Assembly (NCBI GenBank): GCA_030544215.1
Contig: JARZZO010000009.1
Coordinates: forward strand, 52,571,129 to 52,635,128
DNA from: Zantedeschia hybrid cultivar
Taxonomy: Eukaryota > Streptophyta > Magnoliopsida > Alismatales > Araceae
DNA: 64,000 bases
Reading direction: 5' to 3'
The position numbers and the translations under genes are program-made. Under the pieces are notes generated by a model that made no database searches, was not told where the DNA came from, and was given only the letters and a program-made list of their open reading frames with translations. Of the stretch, positions 60,303 through 64,000 are shown in pieces. The stretch's first letter is position 1. The number at the start of each line of letters is the position of its first letter.

Positions 60303-61853
60303 TGTTAGTTTAGATGGCCTACAAGCCAATCTAACAATGTAAATCTCGTTCATTATTAATAAAATGGCATAATATTCATTATGTGTAAATCGCGTTAATT
60401 ATCGTTTCATAATGAAGTCCGTGAATATGTGCCATGGTGATCAGATTATGATGAGATCATACTAATGAGACTGATCACTTAAACACACATATTCTTAATC
60501 GTTCCTAGTCGAAGGATATCCGAGAAGGACATCGGATATCCGGTTAGACTAGTACAGATTACTCCTACTCATATGATGAGGGTGACTGGTCTCATAAGTC
60601 ACTTGTGTGGAGACACTAAGGCGAATCTGTAGGTGCTCATTGGAGAATGAGTTCACTGAACTGATCCAACTGAATCGCTGGATGGTATTGTACCTCACTG
60701 TCAACCAGCTTGATTCTATTGTCGCAGTTGCGTGGATGGTCCTCGGACCTGAGACACCAAGGACACCTTGGCGGTGGACTTCTGTGCTTTGACCTTGGTT
60801 TACGAATCTCTAGCCATGGGATTCTAATACGCCAAGGATTGGGTACAGCGGAATACCGTCGAAGGGAATTGTGTGTCAATAAGGAATCATTCGCTCTCGG
60901 TACTTAGAGAGAGAATGCTCTGGGAAGGATGCGCGGAAGTCCCTGGCCAGGGCGGACGATAATATCGGAAAAGGAGTTTTCCGATATTCATCAGCGGCAT
61001 CCAATCCAAGTGAGTCGACCGGTTAGGGTTTGACAGCTCGCCATACCCTGAGTTGACTCGAGAGCATTGTACGAATGAAGGATTATATCCACGCGGTAAC
61101 TGTCGACGGAAAGGTTCCAAGAGTGGGTTACTTAACCCCAAATACCTTCCGGGTTCACGCGGTGTTGCTTGGCACCCAACGTGATCGGAGGCCCGGTCAA
61201 ATTCGATGTGCGACATCAATTCAATTGATTAATTGATTAATAAAGGGTTATTAATTAATTAATAAAGCCAGTGAGGAGTCACTGGGCTTACTGGGCCATT
61301 GACTGGATTGGTACTTGGGCCTAGAGGGTCACACGTAAATGATTCTCAAGGCGATGGATAAATAAGTGGGTTTTATACAAACCAGGGGTTTTTGTGAAAA
61401 ACCACGCGGTTAGTATAAAACATAGAGAACGGGCTGAGTAGGCCAAGCTGCTGCTAACCCTAGCCGCCCCTCCTCAGTTTCTGTCTTCCTCTGGAGTCCA
61501 GGCAGATCCAGATCTGCTCCGCCGCTTCTCCGAATCCCGTTCGACGGGAAATCGTCCACGCGCTGCGGCGATCATTGCGGCGACCAGCGGAGGCTTCGCG
61601 GGCTGCGAAGAACGACGAACTCGAGGATATCCGTCGCGGGGAGGATCGCGTGGACTTCGCTAGAGGCCGGGCGCTTGCGCGGCTTGCGGTGTCACACCGA
61701 CGGAACCGAACGGCTGCGGATTCGAATCCGCACACGGTGAGAACTTCGATAATCCGATTATCGTATTTTAGATTCCGAAACGGGAACGGATCGCTGTAAA
61801 TATTTTTATTTTCCGCTGCGTGAGCGATCAGGAGAAACCGAGAAAACCCAACA
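60303..61853 (+). mobile_element. Family A copia solo LTR with intact target duplication
   Basis: TGTTAGTTTAGATGG to AAACCCAACA, 1551 bp, flanked by CTAAC at 60298-60302 and 61854-61858. No internal sequence is present on either side, so it is a solo LTR left by recombination of a full element. It matches 1284-2846 and the inverted LTR at 25200-28927. All ORFs inside are chance frames. Confidence 0.93.
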
Positions 61854-61858
61854 CTAAC

Positions 61859-62742
61859 TACGGCTAAAAAGACGGTTATCTTTATCCATGTATTCCATTA
61901 TGTAATTGATTTGCATTGGCGTTTACTATATGATAAATAGTTATTAGATATATCAAGGACCCTGTGGTTTTGATGAAACTAGAATTTGAGTTCTCCTTCA
62001 TTCAAAACAGTGATAATTCCAGAGAATACTTAAACGCATAGATAGGCCGTTGGATTGTTAATTAACGAGGACGTTGGTTCCGCTTTTGTGAAAAAGTGCG
62101 TGGATAAACGAGCTTCGGCTTAGCACTGAATTGCAGAATAGGTATGTTGATTCATTAATGACAATTTAACAATATTATCTTTGATTAATTTATATTTTAT
62201 TTGATTTTATATTTATCTTTTAGCCTAGTATGCATCATGTAGGACTTTGATATAATTGTAATAAGAATTAATTATTTATTAAACTTTAGACTATTGATCA
62301 AATAAATCTCAACATGATATGAAATATTCTATTTTGAATTGAATATCTTGATTATCTTTGAGGTTCGCTTAAAGATATCCTTAGAATTCTATCCTTTCTT
62401 GGATTCTTTATCCAACATTTCTTGTTTCTTTTTAAGATCCATCATGATTGCAGCACTTCCACATTAACTGGTAACCGCTCCCCATAATGAAACCTACAGG
62501 GTTTGTAACCTAGGGTACTTCTCAATCGTGAATATTGATCGACTTTATTTTGTTTCTTTTGTCTACCTCATTCAGACATGATTGATTCCATCGATATTTT
62601 CGAGTTATCTTCATTGATCGTTTTGAGAAAAATTTCCATCATATGATGTTGAGAGCGTGTCTCATCATACCTTGGCGTTACATTTTCAGTACATTCCATT
62701 TCATTTCACTCCCTTACAAAGTCAATGCTAAGGTGAGGCAAC
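61859..62742. other. No gene seen; right flank of the solo LTR
   Basis: AT-rich, presumably the continuation of the Tat-type element between the antisense genes and its 3' LTR. No coding frame worth marking. Confidence 0.4.
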
Positions 62743-64000
62743 TGTAGACACATTAATTTTGACATTATTTTGAGTAAATTTCATATCATATAATAATGCC
62801 CCAAAATAGTCTGATATTTAATCATTAGTTAATTTTTATTATTTTACTGGATTGATTGTCTAAATAACATCGGGTTAGAAAGACATCATTTAAGTTTATT
62901 AATGAAATTCGTTTTAACTTAGATTTTTAATCAAATATGAAAATTATCTTAAAAGACGTCGGCCTATGAAGACGTCATTTAAGGTTTTATTCCTATTTCG
63001 ATTTTTAATTAATTTGTTAATTAACTAAAAGACGTCTACACATCACGACGCCATTTAGGTTTCCTAATAATAATGGTTTATGTTTTCCCGAGTTTATCTT
63101 TATCTTAATTAAGCAAAAAGACGTCTTCCTTGGGCGACGCGTTTTAGTTAATTACAGATAATAATGAATTAGCATGTGTTTATCTGTTTCTTGGTTGGAT
63201 TGACTCCAAATTCTTTCATGTTAATCTACAAGTGACCGCGGATGCGCGTGAGAGCCTTAAACTTAAATCTATAAATACACAAGCTTATAAAGAAGGAAAA
63301 TATTAAGAATTTAAGAGAGAGGCAACGTCCAAATGCTGAAGGAGTTAAAGAAGGATCGAGGCGCTGTACGACTTCTTCCAGGAGTCTTGAAAGAAGAGCT
63401 TCGCCCTTTCTTCATCCTCTTTATCCATTCAAGAACCAAGGCTTCCAGGGGGCATTCAACTTAGTCTTCTTAATTAATTCCTCATTAATCTCTGCATATT
63501 TTTCATTGATTCCATCATATTAGTTTCATAATTCTATTCATCACATCACTTCATGCTATTCACACAACACTAACATATTTTTCTAACCCACATGCTAAGG
63601 GGTTTTAAAGACCATAAAACAAGTAAGTTCATCTTGTTTGAGTTGCATGATTAGAATTCTCATTAGAATAGATACTACCCCCATTTAATTCTTATTAATC
63701 TTTATCCTCTTTTTATCTCATTCTTTGCAAGGTACAAAGGTGTATCCGAAGATTAAGAGGAGTGAGTCAAAGAAGATCTAGACAATACTCAAAGTGCAAT
63801 CAGCATTCAAAGTAAGAACAAGATTAAAATGACTCTTTTTCTTTAGCTGGCTGAAGAGGAAGAATCAAGAACTTCAACATTTCGTACGTTTGAAACAAGT
63901 AAGCGATCATCATTTATCTTTTGAAGCTTTTTAGTCAAAAGCTTTCTGGCGATCACATAGTTTTAATAGGTTTATTTGTCATTTAATCAACAAATTTTTA
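62743..64000 (+). mobile_element. Putative start of the Tat-type 3' LTR
   Basis: A TGTAGACACATTAATTT start follows a purine-rich AAGGTGAGGCAAC tract. Four spaced dyads lie just inside at 62866-62891, 62955-62980, 63031-63056 and 63120-63145. A clear TATA box CTATAAATA at 63269-63277 could be the LTR promoter. The other end lies outside the window, so this boundary is a prediction from position and composition only. Confidence 0.35.

Overview
This is a stretch of flowering-plant nuclear DNA. The evidence is a multi-exon plant-type diterpene synthase gene with GT-AG introns, plant lineages of Ty1/copia and Ty3/gypsy LTR retrotransposons (an Athila-type and a Tat-type element), plant mobile domain (PMD) genes, a tRNA-derived SINE, and Mutator-, hAT- and MITE-type DNA elements. 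The species cannot be named from the sequence. No prokaryotic features, rRNA genes or CRISPR arrays are present.

Layout. 1-2846 is the decayed 3' end of a copia element with its 3' LTR (LTR family A). 2847-5200 holds a fragment of a repeat cassette (paired GGCGTC/GACGC half-sites followed by a CT-rich leader) and an unidentified GC-rich island. 5200-13100 is AT-rich intergenic DNA with a long-armed Mutator-like element (7797-8984, 9-bp target duplication), a hAT-like element (12156-12639) and several MITE-like repeats. 13168-21556 is the one host gene I recognise: a kaurene-synthase-like class I diterpene synthase. Its 12 recognised exons splice into an uninterrupted 742-codon frame, but the first (transit peptide) exon was not found. 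Two of its introns carry SINEs and one carries a MITE.

24867-51443 is a nested retrotransposon complex whose order of insertion can be read from target-site duplications: a copia element of LTR family B was hit in its 5' LTR by an inverted family A copia element (now a solo LTR, duplication GGACC), which was hit by the Athila element (LTR 2176 bp, duplication TCCTC). The block 26540-35457 is repeated at 41748-50665, 15,208 bp away, and the two copies flank an Athila gag-pol body that lacks its 5' part. The simplest reading is a tandem duplication followed by LTR-LTR recombination; a haplotype misjoin in the assembly is the main alternative.

51444-60302 and perhaps onward belongs to a Tat-type element: RNase H and integrase on the + strand, then two PMD genes on the - strand (54886-57762 and 58840-59859), both with recognisable introns. 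A dispersed motif of two half-sites separated by exactly 10 nt recurs at more than 20 places, in an intron and upstream of these antisense genes, in two detached copies of the same leader cassette, and just inside a putative 3' LTR start at 62743. A family A solo LTR (60303-61853, duplication CTAAC) is inserted here.

Functionally, only the diterpene synthase looks like a possibly working host gene. All retroelement reading frames are broken, and most of the stops I examined are explained by C-to-T or G-to-A transitions, as expected for methylated, silenced repeats.
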